This document shows positions 6,021 through 14,108 of a stretch of DNA of 22,531 nt, in pieces. How positions within the stretch are numbered: the stretch's first letter is position 1; each line of letters starts with the position of its first letter. The position numbers and the translations under genes were made by a program. The notes below the pieces were generated by a model. The model was not told the origin of the DNA. It did not search any database and worked only from the letters and a program-made list of their open reading frames with translations. Origin of the DNA: Bacteroidetes bacterium UBA2364 (GTDB lineage: Bacteria; Bacteroidota; Rhodothermia; Rhodothermales; UBA2364); the NCBI GenBank assembly GCA_002344075.1, contig DDTM01000014.1, forward strand, positions 1-22,531, in the 5' to 3' direction.

Positions 6021-6229
6021 GGGTGCATTTCAAAACTTCCCAACCTACCTCATGAACACCTCCTTCACCTTTTATGCGGCCTGCTGAATTCTCGTATGAT
6101 GTCGCCCCTTACGAGTTCTATTATGATGTCACTCCTTCGGAGCTTTTCTCAAAGGTAGGCAAAGATGCCTTTCTACTACTCCGAATCTAAGTGCGTCGCA
6201 ATGTCTATTGACATTTTTGAAATGCACCC
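6021..6229. mobile_element. MITE-like element, copy 1
   Basis: A 209-bp segment is bounded by perfect 15-bp inverted repeats (GGGTGCATTTCAAAA at 6021-6035, TTTTGAAATGCACCC at 6215-6229) and flanked by a 9-bp direct repeat with one mismatch (AATTTCGCA / AATTTTGCA), as expected of a target-site duplication. The interior has hairpins (CTCGTA/TACGAG at 6091-6115, CTCC/GGAG at 6132-6142) and no transposase. A second, more decayed copy lies at 14342-14569. Movement would need a transposase supplied elsewhere; I cannot name the family. Confidence 0.72.
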
Positions 6230-6593
6230 AATTTTGCAAGACTTTTTTCTTTATATAAAATATTTTTCATATAAAAAAATGTCTTTATTTATCTTTAAAC
6301 TGATTATACATCCCTTATAAAAACCCTATGCTGTATCATAATTCAAATGTTCATTCTCAATATGATCGCACTATCTGATAATTATTTTGACATAAATTTT
6401 TATATAAGAGTGTATTTCAGTTTTTGCCTGAATGTACATATGGTATAAAATAACGATGGTGTGTTATAATATCATGGAGTAGATGGTAAAAAAATATAAA
6501 GCCTCTGTTTTTATTCCAAATTCCATTTTTAAAGATAGTAAATAGGGTGGTGGAATTCTTCATTACACACCTGATAGTCAAAGTAGATTGGCT
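6230..6593. other. AT-rich intergenic region, no gene seen
   Basis: About 360 bp of very AT-rich sequence lies between the MITE-like element and the end of apaG. Only short ORFs under 30 codons occur. I see no convincing terminator for apaG, no RNA gene and no coding remnant. Confidence 0.5.
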
Positions 6594-6977
6594 TTAATTG
6601 GCATTTGCAACCAGTTTAAACACAGGTACATTTACCCAAAATTGCTCCCCATTTTCCCGCTCCATCCGATATGCACCTTCCATTTTGCCCTTGAGGGTTT
6701 CGAGAATACAAAAACTATTATAGGCATGGGTTTCTCCGGGTTCGATAACGGGCTGTTGCCCCACCACTCCTTCGCCTTCTACGAAGTCTATCCGGTTGTT
6801 CCCGTGATCTATCCGCCATTTCCGGCTAAGCAATTGAACAGTGGTCGTGCTATGATTCGTCACCTCGATAAAGTAGGCAAATACAAATCGGCGGCTAAAG
6901 AAATCGGATCGGCCATCCAGATACAGCGGACGTACAGTGACCGTAATGGCTTGGGTTGTTTCAACGTATTTGATCAT
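6594..6977 (-). CDS. apaG: ApaG protein
   Basis: This 127-residue protein has the usual ApaG length and a single immunoglobulin-like beta-sandwich domain. Recognisable family segments are VTNHSTTTVQLLSRKWRIDH (about residues 39-58), EGVVGQQPVIEPGETHAYNSF, and LKGKMEGAYRMERENGEQFWVNVPVF. ApaG is linked by name to Co2+/Mg2+ handling and Ap4A metabolism in enterobacteria, but its biochemical role is unsettled. It is divergent from korA, with a shared 243-bp upstream region. Confidence 0.92.
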   Translation of the reverse strand: MIKYVETTQAITVTVRPLYLDGRSDFFSRRFVFAYFIEVTNHSTTTVQLLSRKWRIDHGNNRIDFVEGEGVVGQQPVIEPGETHAYNSFCILETLKGKMEGAYRMERENGEQFWVNVPVFKLVANAN

Positions 6978-7115
6978 GGGTTCAAAATATTGGATCTATG
7001 AGACATTTTAATGACAAATACTTGGTGGTATAGCAAAAGCCGCCTTCGAAGTGCGTCAAAGAACCGCCCTTCTTGGAATTATCCCCAAAGATTTTATTAG
7101 AATATATAACGGACC

Positions 7116-7145
7116 TTGAAAAAAAATAACAGTTCCGTACTTTAA
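7116..7145 (+). promoter_or_regulatory. Probable korA promoter (Bacteroidota type)
   Basis: TTG at 7116-7118, a 19-base spacer, then TACTTTAA at 7138-7145 fits the TTG-N19-TAnnTTTG pattern of primary sigma promoters in Bacteroidota. It lies about 75 bases before the korA start. Confidence 0.5.
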
Positions 7146-7164
7146 TCTTTTACAAACCCATTAT

Positions 7165-7195
7165 GGAGGACGTTGTACGTCCCACAGAGTCCTCC
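7165..7195 (+). promoter_or_regulatory. korA leader with two mutually exclusive hairpins
   Basis: GGAGGAC (7165-7171) pairs perfectly with GTCCTCC (7189-7195). The overlapping GGACG (7168-7172) pairs with CGTCC (7178-7182). The two cannot form together. The structure sits in the presumed 5' leader, 25 bases before the korA start. Confidence 0.35.
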
Positions 7196-7220
7196 GAATC
7201 CATCATTGTAGTCGTTTCGT

Positions 7221-9089
7221 ATGGAATTAGCAATACAGAAACCCGTAACATCGCTCGACGAAGTAACCATTCTTTTTGCCGGAGACTCTGGCGACGGTAT
7301 GCAACTAACGGGCACCCAATTTACCCTCGCCACAGCGCTTGCACTCAATGACTTGGCCACCCTTCCCGATTTCCCCGCCGAAATTCGTGCGCCACAAGGA
7401 ACCACCTATGGGGTCTCTGCCTTCCAGATCCATTTTGGTTCTAAAGACATACATACCCCTGGAGATGATGTAAACCTTTTGGTGGCCATGAACCCTGCTG
7501 CGTTAAAAGTAAACCTGCATCGGGTTCGTAAAGGCGGCACGTTACTGGTAAACAGCGATGCTTTTGGCAAGCGAGATTTAGACTTGGCGAAATATACTGA
7601 AAATCCGTTCGAAAATGGCTCACTGGATGGATTCCAAGTGATCAAGGTTCCTTTCACAACCTTGACCTATGAGGCCCTCAAGCCCTATGGACTGGATAAA
7701 AAGACAATGGATCGGACCAAAAACATGTTTGCCTTGGGGCTATGTTTATGGATGTATTCGCGTCCGATCGAACCAATTCAAAAACTGATTGCCCAGAAGT
7801 TTGCAAAAAAGCCTCAGATTGTAGAAATTAACACAACCGTTTTACAAAAAGGTTGGAATTATGGCGAGACTACTGAGGCCATTGCAGTTCGATATCTGGT
7901 CAAGCCTTCCTCTCAGCTTCCCAAAGGAACCTACCGCTCCATTCACGGAAATGAAGCCATTGCCCTTGGTCTTGCCGCCGTTGCAGACCGTGGCGATCTT
8001 GATGTGTTGTATGCTTCCTACCCAATCACGCCAGCATCCGACATCCTTCATCAAGTTTCTGGGTTGAAGCATTTTGGGATCAAGACCGTACAGGCGGAAG
8101 ATGAAATTGCGGCAGTGGGCGCTGCAATCGGTGCCAGTTTTGGCGGGGTACTCGGAGTAACAGGCACTTCAGGCCCGGGATTAGCCCTTAAAATGGAGGC
8201 CATTGGCTTGGCTGTTATGACTGAGTTGCCGCTTGTTGTGGTAGATGTTCAACGGGGTGGACCTTCTACGGGCTTACCGACTAAAACCGAACAGGCGGAC
8301 TTATTGCAGGCGATGTATGGCCGAAATGGCGAAGCGCCCGTTTGCGTTTTGGCTGCCTCTACGCCCGGCGACTGTTTTTACATGACTTATGAAGCCTGCC
8401 GGATTGCCTCTAAATACATGACGCCCGTGATTTTGCTCACCGATGGGTATCTGGCCAATGGTGCAGAACCGTGGCTCATTCCCGATGTAGAGACCCTTCG
8501 CCCCTTTGCGTCTCCTTTTGTCACCGAACCCAACGCAATGGTGAACAATAAAGCTACTTTTCATCCTTACGTTCGAGACTCCGAAACCCTTGCCCGTCCA
8601 TGGGCTAAACCCGGAACACCCGGATTAGAGCACCGCATTGGCGGCATCGAGAAGGCAGACGGCGTCGGGAACGTAAGTTATGACCCCGATAACCACCACT
8701 TCATGGTAAAACGTCGGGCTGAAAAGGTGCAGCGCATCCAGCAGGAGATTCCGACCACCGACATTTTGGGAGACCCCTCCGGTGAACTTTTGGTTGTGGG
8801 TTGGGGCGGAACTCGTGGCGCCATCGAAGCAGCGGTTAGTAACCTGCGCGAAAAAGGGCTTCGTGTTTCGGCGATTCACTTGCGGCATTTAAATCCCTTA
8901 CCGCCAGATTTATCCGATATTTTCAAAGGATTTCGCCAGTATTTGGTACCAGAATTGAACAATGGACAATTGGTACGGGTTTTACGGGATCAGTATTTGC
9001 TAAATTTTATTCCATACGACAAAATTCAGGGCCAACCCTTCAAGTCTTCCGAAATCGAAGGGAAAATTTTAGAAATGGTATCTTCATGA
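7221..9089 (+). CDS. korA: 2-oxoacid:ferredoxin oxidoreductase, fused gamma-alpha subunit (KorA)
   Basis: This 622-residue subunit belongs to the two-subunit class of 2-oxoglutarate:ferredoxin oxidoreductases, which decarboxylate a 2-oxoacid to acyl-CoA with reduction of ferredoxin. Residues about 15-190 form the gamma domain (FAGDSGDGMQLTGTQF near the start). From about 240 the alpha/pyrimidine-binding domain follows (GNEAIALGLAA, YASYPITPASDILH, QAEDEIAAVGAAIGASFGG, GTSGPGLALKMEA), and a C-terminal transketolase-like domain ends the protein. The length and gamma-alpha order are typical of KorA. The partner KorB lies downstream, separated by one membrane-protein gene. 2-Oxoglutarate is the likeliest substrate but pyruvate or branched 2-oxoacids cannot be excluded. 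It would serve the TCA cycle or carbon fixation. Confidence 0.93.
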   Translation: MELAIQKPVTSLDEVTILFAGDSGDGMQLTGTQFTLATALALNDLATLPDFPAEIRAPQGTTYGVSAFQIHFGSKDIHTPGDDVNLLVAMNPAALKVNLHRVRKGGTLLVNSDAFGKRDLDLAKYTENPFENGSLDGFQVIKVPFTTLTYEALKPYGLDKKTMDRTKNMFALGLCLWMYSRPIEPIQKLIAQKFAKKPQIVEINTTVLQKGWNYGETTEAIAVRYLVKPSSQLPKGTYRSIHGNEAIALGLAAVADRGDLDVLYASYPITPASDILHQVSGLKHFGIKTVQAEDEIAAVGAAIGASFGGVLGVTGTSGPGLALKMEAIGLAVMTELPLVVVDVQRGGPSTGLPTKTEQADLLQAMYGRNGEAPVCVLAASTPGDCFYMTYEACRIASKYMTPVILLTDGYLANGAEPWLIPDVETLRPFASPFVTEPNAMVNNKATFHPYVRDSETLARPWAKPGTPGLEHRIGGIEKADGVGNVSYDPDNHHFMVKRRAEKVQRIQQEIPTTDILGDPSGELLVVGWGGTRGAIEAAVSNLREKGLRVSAIHLRHLNPLPPDLSDIFKGFRQYLVPELNNGQLVRVLRDQYLLNFIPYDKIQGQPFKSSEIEGKILEMVSS

Positions 9090-9727
9090 GCCCTTCTCTT
9101 CGCAATATCGCCCACCAAGCCGGAATTCTCTTGCTCATCGCAGGCGTGTTCGGGGTCATTATGTGGCCACAGCACTACGGTATTGGCTTGATGATTTGGG
9201 GAATGGGCGTAATAGTCCTGTTATTGGGCCATAAAACCTGGGGCAGTAAGGCCACGATGATCGCCATTTCCATAGCCGTTTATTTTGCCTATCAGGTTAT
9301 CTTTTTTGTCAACAACAAAACCGAGCCAGAAACGTTTCTCCTGCCACAAGGCTTCAAGGGCGAGGTCCGTGTGTTGTATAGCCAAGTACGGGGTAAGACA
9401 GAAGAAAAAGAAGAAAAACGCATTGTTCACCGGATAGATAGCACAGGCGTTTTGTTTTCCCAATTTAAATTCGTTCCGGGATTTGTGGATTGGCAGTTTT
9501 ATTATGAAGGCACAGATGGAAAACGAAGCCCCATCTATTATAAAATCTCTAAAGACGAACGTCTACCCGAAGACGCCGTTGGCATACATGACTTAGATAC
9601 AGAGATGTTCCACAAAGAACCCTCGATGCACTTTTTTGTTGGGACCGAAGCCGAGTTCAAAAATCGCTCGCCCAAGTTGCGTACCCGTTTAGATTCTTTG
9701 GTTCTTTTACAACTTAACATGAAATAA
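9086..9727 (+). CDS. Membrane protein with DUF6843-like extracytoplasmic domain
   Basis: This 213-residue protein overlaps the korA stop by four bases (ATGA), so it is translationally coupled to korA. Three hydrophobic segments (about residues 12-29, 32-47 and 54-74) are followed by a soluble domain starting PETFLLPQGFKGEVRVLY, which resembles DUF6843, and continuing with a VLFSQF.FVPGFVDWQFYY stretch. No catalytic motif is seen. The gene sits between two subunits of one soluble enzyme, which is unusual. A link to the reductase (membrane anchoring or assembly) is possible, but the domain itself offers no support and the insertion may be neutral. Confidence 0.75.
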   Translation: MSPSLRNIAHQAGILLLIAGVFGVIMWPQHYGIGLMIWGMGVIVLLLGHKTWGSKATMIAISIAVYFAYQVIFFVNNKTEPETFLLPQGFKGEVRVLYSQVRGKTEEKEEKRIVHRIDSTGVLFSQFKFVPGFVDWQFYYEGTDGKRSPIYYKISKDERLPEDAVGIHDLDTEMFHKEPSMHFFVGTEAEFKNRSPKLRTRLDSLVLLQLNMK

Positions 9728-9759
9728 CCCAACGATAACGTCTTTATAAATAAGTACCT

Positions 9760-10839
9760 ATGCAAGAGAATGGCAAAATGCCCACTCTTTCGGAAAAACC
9801 CCCAGTGGGCCGAATATTCGGTGGCGATGGTGAAAATGGCGAGGCGAAACTAACCGCCAGCAGTTTTAAGACGGATCAAGATATTCGGTGGTGCCCAGGT
9901 TGTGGCGACTACTCTATCTTGGCACAAACCCAACGCATCATGCCAGACCTTGGCATACCGCGTGAAAAAACAGTCTTTTTGTCCGGAATTGGTTGCTCCA
10001 GTCGGTTTCCGTATTACATGAATACCTACGGCTTCCACTCCATACACGGGCGTGCGCCAGCTTTTGCGACGGGCCTCAAAACGGCACGTCCGGAGTTAGA
10101 TGTCTGGCTGATAACAGGTGATGGCGATGCCCTCTCAATCGGCGGAAACCACCTCATTCACCTCTTACGCCGCAACCTTAACATTCAGGTTTTGCTTTTT
10201 AATAACCAGATATATGGACTCACCAAAGGCCAATACAGCCCAACCTCCGAACAAGGCAAGGTGACTAAATCCACTCCGTATGGCTCCTTAGATCATCCGT
10301 TTAATCCTTCTGCGGTGGCGCTTGGCGCCGATGGAACTTTTGTAGCCCGTTCGTTAGACCGAGACCCCAAGCATATGCAGGCGATGTTAAAACGCGCCCA
10401 TGCCCATGCGGGGACTTCACTGGTTGAGGTTTACCAAAATTGTAATATTTTTAATGATGGTGCTTTTTTTGAATTTACCGAGTCTGCCTCTAAACCCTTC
10501 CGGTCGCTCTTTGTAGAACATGGCAAACCCCTGTTGTTCGAGAATGGTAAAAAGGGGATTCGTTTAGAGGGCTTAAAACCCGTCGTGGTCTCTTTGGAAG
10601 AAGATGGTTTTTCTGTAGATGACTGTATTGTTTATGATGAAACCAGCCGTGAACTGGCCACCATTATCACACGGATGTTCGACGCGACCATGCCCCGGCC
10701 TTTTGGGGTATTTTATGTAGAGAACCGCCCTACCTACGACCAGCAAGTGGCGGAACAAATGGAAGAAGTACTTCAAAAGCGCGGTAAAGGTAGTTTAGCC
10801 TCCTTACTCAATAGCGGGGATACGTGGGAAGTCCAGTAA
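9760..10839 (+). CDS. korB: 2-oxoacid:ferredoxin oxidoreductase beta subunit (KorB)
   Basis: This 359-residue protein binds thiamine diphosphate and one [4Fe-4S] cluster. The expected cluster ligands are all present: Cys45 and Cys48 (WCPGCGDYS), Cys79 (SGIGCSS) and Cys228 (VYQNCNIF). The diphosphate/Mg-binding segment is GDGDALSIGGN (120-130), followed by NNQIYGLTKGQ. The N-terminus of about 35 residues before the first motif is longer and Gly-rich compared with typical KorB proteins, and the C-terminal 60 residues look like an added tail. It pairs with KorA upstream and ends at a clear terminator, closing the kor operon. Confidence 0.93.
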   Translation: MQENGKMPTLSEKPPVGRIFGGDGENGEAKLTASSFKTDQDIRWCPGCGDYSILAQTQRIMPDLGIPREKTVFLSGIGCSSRFPYYMNTYGFHSIHGRAPAFATGLKTARPELDVWLITGDGDALSIGGNHLIHLLRRNLNIQVLLFNNQIYGLTKGQYSPTSEQGKVTKSTPYGSLDHPFNPSAVALGADGTFVARSLDRDPKHMQAMLKRAHAHAGTSLVEVYQNCNIFNDGAFFEFTESASKPFRSLFVEHGKPLLFENGKKGIRLEGLKPVVVSLEEDGFSVDDCIVYDETSRELATIITRMFDATMPRPFGVFYVENRPTYDQQVAEQMEEVLQKRGKGSLASLLNSGDTWEVQ

Positions 10840-10865
10840 TCCGCATTAGGATACAATATCAAAAG

Positions 10866-10894
10866 AGGCGGCCCTCATCGGAACCGCCTTTTTT
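10866..10894 (+). terminator. Intrinsic terminator after korB
   Basis: Stem AGGCGG (10866-10871) / CCGCCT (10884-10889) with a T-run to 10894, 27 bases after the korB stop. Confidence 0.85.
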
Positions 10895-10998
10895 GATCTT
10901 ACCAAGAACAAAACGCTTCTATAACATGGTGTTTTTGTGTTCGTAACATCTTGTTAATCCAATACGTACCCAAGGTGTCCTATTTTGCCCAATCTTCC

Positions 10999-11718
10999 AT
11001 GAATGCCAACCCCAAACCGATGAACTCCACCTCGCTCCCTCTATCTGGTACCACCCGAAAAGACGAAAGTTTATCGTATCAACTCGCCAACATCGTTTCG
11101 TACACCCTAAATCCGCTTACGTTATCGCCGATAGGTGCAGCGTTATGGTCCCTACATTTTGGCGGATCGAAGAATCAGGTTTGGGCGGTAATCGGAATTA
11201 CAACCTTCTTTTTTTGTGTGCTTCCTCTGCTATACCTTGTCTGGATGGTTAAAACAGGGCGGACATCCTCGGTTGAGGTTCGGGAACGAGAAGCTCGTAA
11301 TGCGCCCATGATCTTCGGTATGTTTAGTGCTGTTATAGGCGGTTGGGCCTTGATCCAATTTACCAGCCTACATCCGGTACTTACAGTAGCGTTGATAGCG
11401 ATGCAAATCGCGAATACGATCTTGATGCTCACCATTACCCAATGGTGGAAAATTTCTCTCCACATGACTGGAATGTCGGGTTTTGTGGCTTCACAATTCT
11501 ACATTACCCAACAAATTTGGGGAGTCCCCACGCTCGACATTATCACGCCCATTTGGGTATGGCCCCTTTTCCTCACCATTCCCCTTCTCATGTGGTCGCG
11601 CATACGAGTCGGTGCTCATACCCCCATGCAGGTATTGGCTGGTGCCGGCTTAGCTTTTCCAGCCACTTATGCGACCCTTCATCTCGTGTTTCGCTGGATG
11701 TATAACCTTGTTTTTTAA
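10999..11718 (+). CDS. PAP2-superfamily-like integral membrane protein
   Basis: The start is put at ATG 10999 (239 residues); the frame opens at a TTG at 10951, and ATG 11020 is also possible. About six hydrophobic segments follow an Asn/Ser/Thr-rich N-terminus. The phosphatase signature is recognisable but altered: VREREAR in place of the first motif, KISLHMTGMSG for the central PSGH motif, and SRIRVGAHTPMQ, which fits SRx5Hx3 with Gln instead of the usual Asp. PAP2 proteins remove phosphate from lipid phosphates such as undecaprenyl or phosphatidyl phosphates. With the last acid lost, activity is uncertain. The next gene starts 11 bases downstream, so the two probably share a transcript. 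Confidence 0.68.
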   Translation: MNANPKPMNSTSLPLSGTTRKDESLSYQLANIVSYTLNPLTLSPIGAALWSLHFGGSKNQVWAVIGITTFFFCVLPLLYLVWMVKTGRTSSVEVREREARNAPMIFGMFSAVIGGWALIQFTSLHPVLTVALIAMQIANTILMLTITQWWKISLHMTGMSGFVASQFYITQQIWGVPTLDIITPIWVWPLFLTIPLLMWSRIRVGAHTPMQVLAGAGLAFPATYATLHLVFRWMYNLVF

Positions 11719-11729
11719 AGACTGGAACA

Positions 11730-12722
11730 TTGGATATTGCCCCCCTAAACCCTGCTGCCCATCGCCTTGCAACCATTGACGTGGGTACCAATACTGTTTT
11801 GTTGCTGATCGCCGATATTTGGCCCGATGGCAATGTAACAACCGTTTATGAAGAACAACGTTTTGCCCGTTTGGGCGAAGGCGTAGATGCAAGCCGCACC
11901 CTTTTGCCAGCAGCCATGAAGCGTGTTCGAGATGCATTACTCGCCTATAAATCCATTGGTGATGTATTTGGAGTCCAAGCCATTCGTGTAGGCGGCACTT
12001 CTGCTTGCCGAGACGCCCTCAATCAGACGGCATTTCAGGACTATCTTTTTAAAGAAACGGGTCTGCATCTGGAAATTCTGACAGGAGACGAGGAGGCCAT
12101 TCTGGGCTTTCAGGGTGCTACCTCGTTTACCGACAATGTGACAGGGCCAGTCTTAGTGATGGATATTGGTGGAGGCTCTACCGAAGTGGTTTTAGGAGAT
12201 GCCACTTCCGGACAACTCCACTTTCGCCACAGTTTCGATGTAGGTTCGGTACGGATGCGAGAACGTTGTTTCCACCAGATTCCGCCTTCCAATAAACAAC
12301 TCGAAACCGCCGACCAATGGCTTTCGGCCTGCTGGCACACCTTCCCCTTCTCGGTTCATTTTGAAGTACAACCTACCTTTATTCTGGCCAGTGGTGCAGG
12401 AATGGCCCTCGGTTTGATGGAAGCCGGGGCATTGGCTTTTGAGCGGATACACATGACCCGCAAGATTTTAGACCAACAAGTAGTTTCCGCGTGGTTTGAA
12501 CGCCTGCTACACACCTCGCCCGAAGCGCTCCTTGCCCTTAACCCCGCTGTGATGCATGGGCGATCGGATGTATTTGTGGCCAGTATCCAAATTTTACACC
12601 ACTTTATGCAGTATTTCGACTTACCCGAAGTGTATATTTCTGGAGGAGAATGGCGGCATGGCTGGCTACGTAAGTGGGGGAAATCCCTATTGTCGGAACC
12701 GGAGCGTACAAGTACCGTTTAA
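11730..12722 (+). CDS. Ppx/GppA family exopolyphosphatase
   Basis: This 330-residue ASKHA-fold phosphatase starts at TTG 11730; no ATG or GTG is available before the first motif. Motifs in order: ATIDVGTNTVLLLIAD (phosphate 1, Asp17), VGGTSACRDALN (the usual form is ATSAxRxAxN), LTGDEEAILGFQGA, and VMDIGGGSTEVVLG (phosphate 2). The length suits the short Ppx/GppA members without the C-terminal HD domain. The enzyme hydrolyses polyphosphate or pppGpp in the cytoplasm; which one cannot be told. It is probably cotranscribed with the PAP2-like gene. Confidence 0.88.
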   Translation: MDIAPLNPAAHRLATIDVGTNTVLLLIADIWPDGNVTTVYEEQRFARLGEGVDASRTLLPAAMKRVRDALLAYKSIGDVFGVQAIRVGGTSACRDALNQTAFQDYLFKETGLHLEILTGDEEAILGFQGATSFTDNVTGPVLVMDIGGGSTEVVLGDATSGQLHFRHSFDVGSVRMRERCFHQIPPSNKQLETADQWLSACWHTFPFSVHFEVQPTFILASGAGMALGLMEAGALAFERIHMTRKILDQQVVSAWFERLLHTSPEALLALNPAVMHGRSDVFVASIQILHHFMQYFDLPEVYISGGEWRHGWLRKWGKSLLSEPERTSTV

Positions 12723-12784
12723 AAACTACAGTTGACTTGCTGCCTCACCAAGTGCATGTAAGCAACGGGATGATGATCCAACGG

Positions 12785-12818
12785 AAAAGGGGTAAGCGGT
12801 CGGGCTTCTCCCTTTTTT
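12785..12818 (+). terminator. Probable terminator after the Ppx/GppA gene
   Basis: AAAAGGGG pairs imperfectly with CTCCCTTTT, with an inner AAGC/GCTT stem, ending in six T residues. Confidence 0.6.
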
Positions 12819-12846
12819 CGCTTTTTATTTATTACCAAATCCTACG

Positions 12847-13476
12847 ATGCACCATCACCACTACCATTGGATACAAGCCCTTCAACCAGAAATTGCTCAT
12901 ACCTTGGTACTCTTGCATGGAACTGGGGGCAACGAAACCCAATTACTTCAATATGGCGCAACTTTTGGCCCTACGGTGAATCTATTGGGAGTTAGAGGGA
13001 ACGTTATCGAGGCCGGAATGCCGCGTTATTTTGAACGGATCGCTACTGGTATCCTTAATGAGCAGGATTTAGCCGATCGGGCAATGGCCCTTAAGACCTT
13101 TTTGCAAGATTTAGCACAAGAAAAAGGTTTTGATTCCAATAAGTTGGTGGCAATGGGGTACTCCAATGGCGCCAATATTGCAGGCGGTATGCTCCAACTT
13201 TTCCCCGATTTTTGGGCAGGTGTCATTCAATTTCGCCCCATGATCCCGTTTCCTAAACAACTGGATTTTCAGACCTCGCAACAAACGCCCATTTTGGTTT
13301 TATCCGGCAACTTGGACCCATTAGAACCACCAGGCGAGACCGACAACTGGGCCAAACGCTTGCGCCAAAATGGCTTTAAGGCAGAACACCACACCCTTCG
13401 TGCAGGCCATCACATCACAACATATGATTTAGACTTGGCACTTGCATGGTTCAAACATTATTTTAGTATGCTATGA
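12847..13476 (+). CDS. Alpha/beta hydrolase, phospholipase/carboxylesterase (MhqD/YtpA-like), copy 1
   Basis: This 209-residue alpha/beta hydrolase has the oxyanion-loop motif LLHGTGGNE (His24-Gly25), the nucleophile elbow GYSNGAN (Ser106), Asp157 in SGNLDPLEPP and His188 in AGHHIT, a complete triad. The overall pattern matches the short carboxylesterases that include the Bacillus MhqD hydroquinone-resistance hydrolase; the substrate is unknown. The N-terminus MHHHHYHW is a natural His cluster. The stop overlaps the start of the next, paralogous gene by four bases (ATGA). Confidence 0.87.
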   Translation: MHHHHYHWIQALQPEIAHTLVLLHGTGGNETQLLQYGATFGPTVNLLGVRGNVIEAGMPRYFERIATGILNEQDLADRAMALKTFLQDLAQEKGFDSNKLVAMGYSNGANIAGGMLQLFPDFWAGVIQFRPMIPFPKQLDFQTSQQTPILVLSGNLDPLEPPGETDNWAKRLRQNGFKAEHHTLRAGHHITTYDLDLALAWFKHYFSML

Positions 13477-14108
13477 AGCTTATATATACACCTCTACCTT
13501 ATTTCTGGCGGCCTGCTCCCAACTCCCAGCAGGCCAAAACCCTACTTCTTTTACACCGCACAGGCGGCGACGAGATGGAATTGGTGGAAGCCGCTACGGC
13601 ATTTGAGGGCGATTATAATTTATTAGGACTGCGCGGCCACGTATCGGAAAACGGGAAATTACGCTTTTTTGCCCGTCTCAGTGTGGGCGTTTTCGACGAG
13701 GAAGACCTCGTTTTTCGCACCGATGAACTCCGGCAAACTGTTCTGGATTTATCCCCCATATTGGGCTTCGATTTATCCCAACTTATTGTCGTTGGGCGTT
13801 CTAATGGCGCCAATGTGGCTGGGGCATTGCTCCAACTGCATCCGGGGTTTTTGAAGGGAGCAATCATGTTGAGGCCCTCTATTCCTCTTCCGGCCATCAC
13901 CCTTTTTCCACCACCATTCCCAACCCCTGTGCTGGTTTCTTCTGGCTTTTCGGACGCGCAAGAACCACCCGACGAAGCAAACCGATGGGCCAATTTGCTC
14001 AAAAATAATGGATTTGCCGTAACCCATGCCCGGCTCGATGCCGGACATGCCGTGATTCCGATGGACTGGGACGTTGCATACGCATGGTGGAAGAGGACAT
14101 TTTTATAA
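13473..14108 (+). CDS. Alpha/beta hydrolase, paralogous copy 2, altered oxyanion loop
   Basis: This 211-residue protein is colinear with the preceding hydrolase (shared LLGLRG, LLQL.P.F, FRP/LRPSIP, RWA..L..NGF, AGHA). The triad is kept: Ser110 in GRSNGAN, Asp161 in GFSDAQEPP and His192 in DAGHAVIP. The loop motif HGTGG has become HRTGG (Arg29), which would place a bulky charge at the oxyanion hole and may change activity or substrate. It is translationally coupled to copy 1, so the two products may work together or form a mixed dimer. A tandem duplication followed by divergence is the simplest history. Confidence 0.85.
   Translation: MKLIYTPLPYFWRPAPNSQQAKTLLLLHRTGGDEMELVEAATAFEGDYNLLGLRGHVSENGKLRFFARLSVGVFDEEDLVFRTDELRQTVLDLSPILGFDLSQLIVVGRSNGANVAGALLQLHPGFLKGAIMLRPSIPLPAITLFPPPFPTPVLVSSGFSDAQEPPDEANRWANLLKNNGFAVTHARLDAGHAVIPMDWDVAYAWWKRTFL

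Noticed and set aside
6362..6448. 28-codon plus-strand ORF in the AT-rich gap before apaG
   Set aside because: No ribosome site, no homologue in the window, and composition expected by chance for AT-rich DNA.
7163..7351. Plus-strand ORF of 62 codons overlapping the korA start
   Set aside because: It lies out of frame over the korA leader and gamma domain. The N-terminus is made by the leader hairpin and the rest is Arg-rich shadow reading.
12847..12867. His-rich N-terminus as a cloning tag artefact
   Set aside because: The His run is interrupted by Tyr (MHHHHYHW), uses mixed codons and sits in natural context; it is more likely native.
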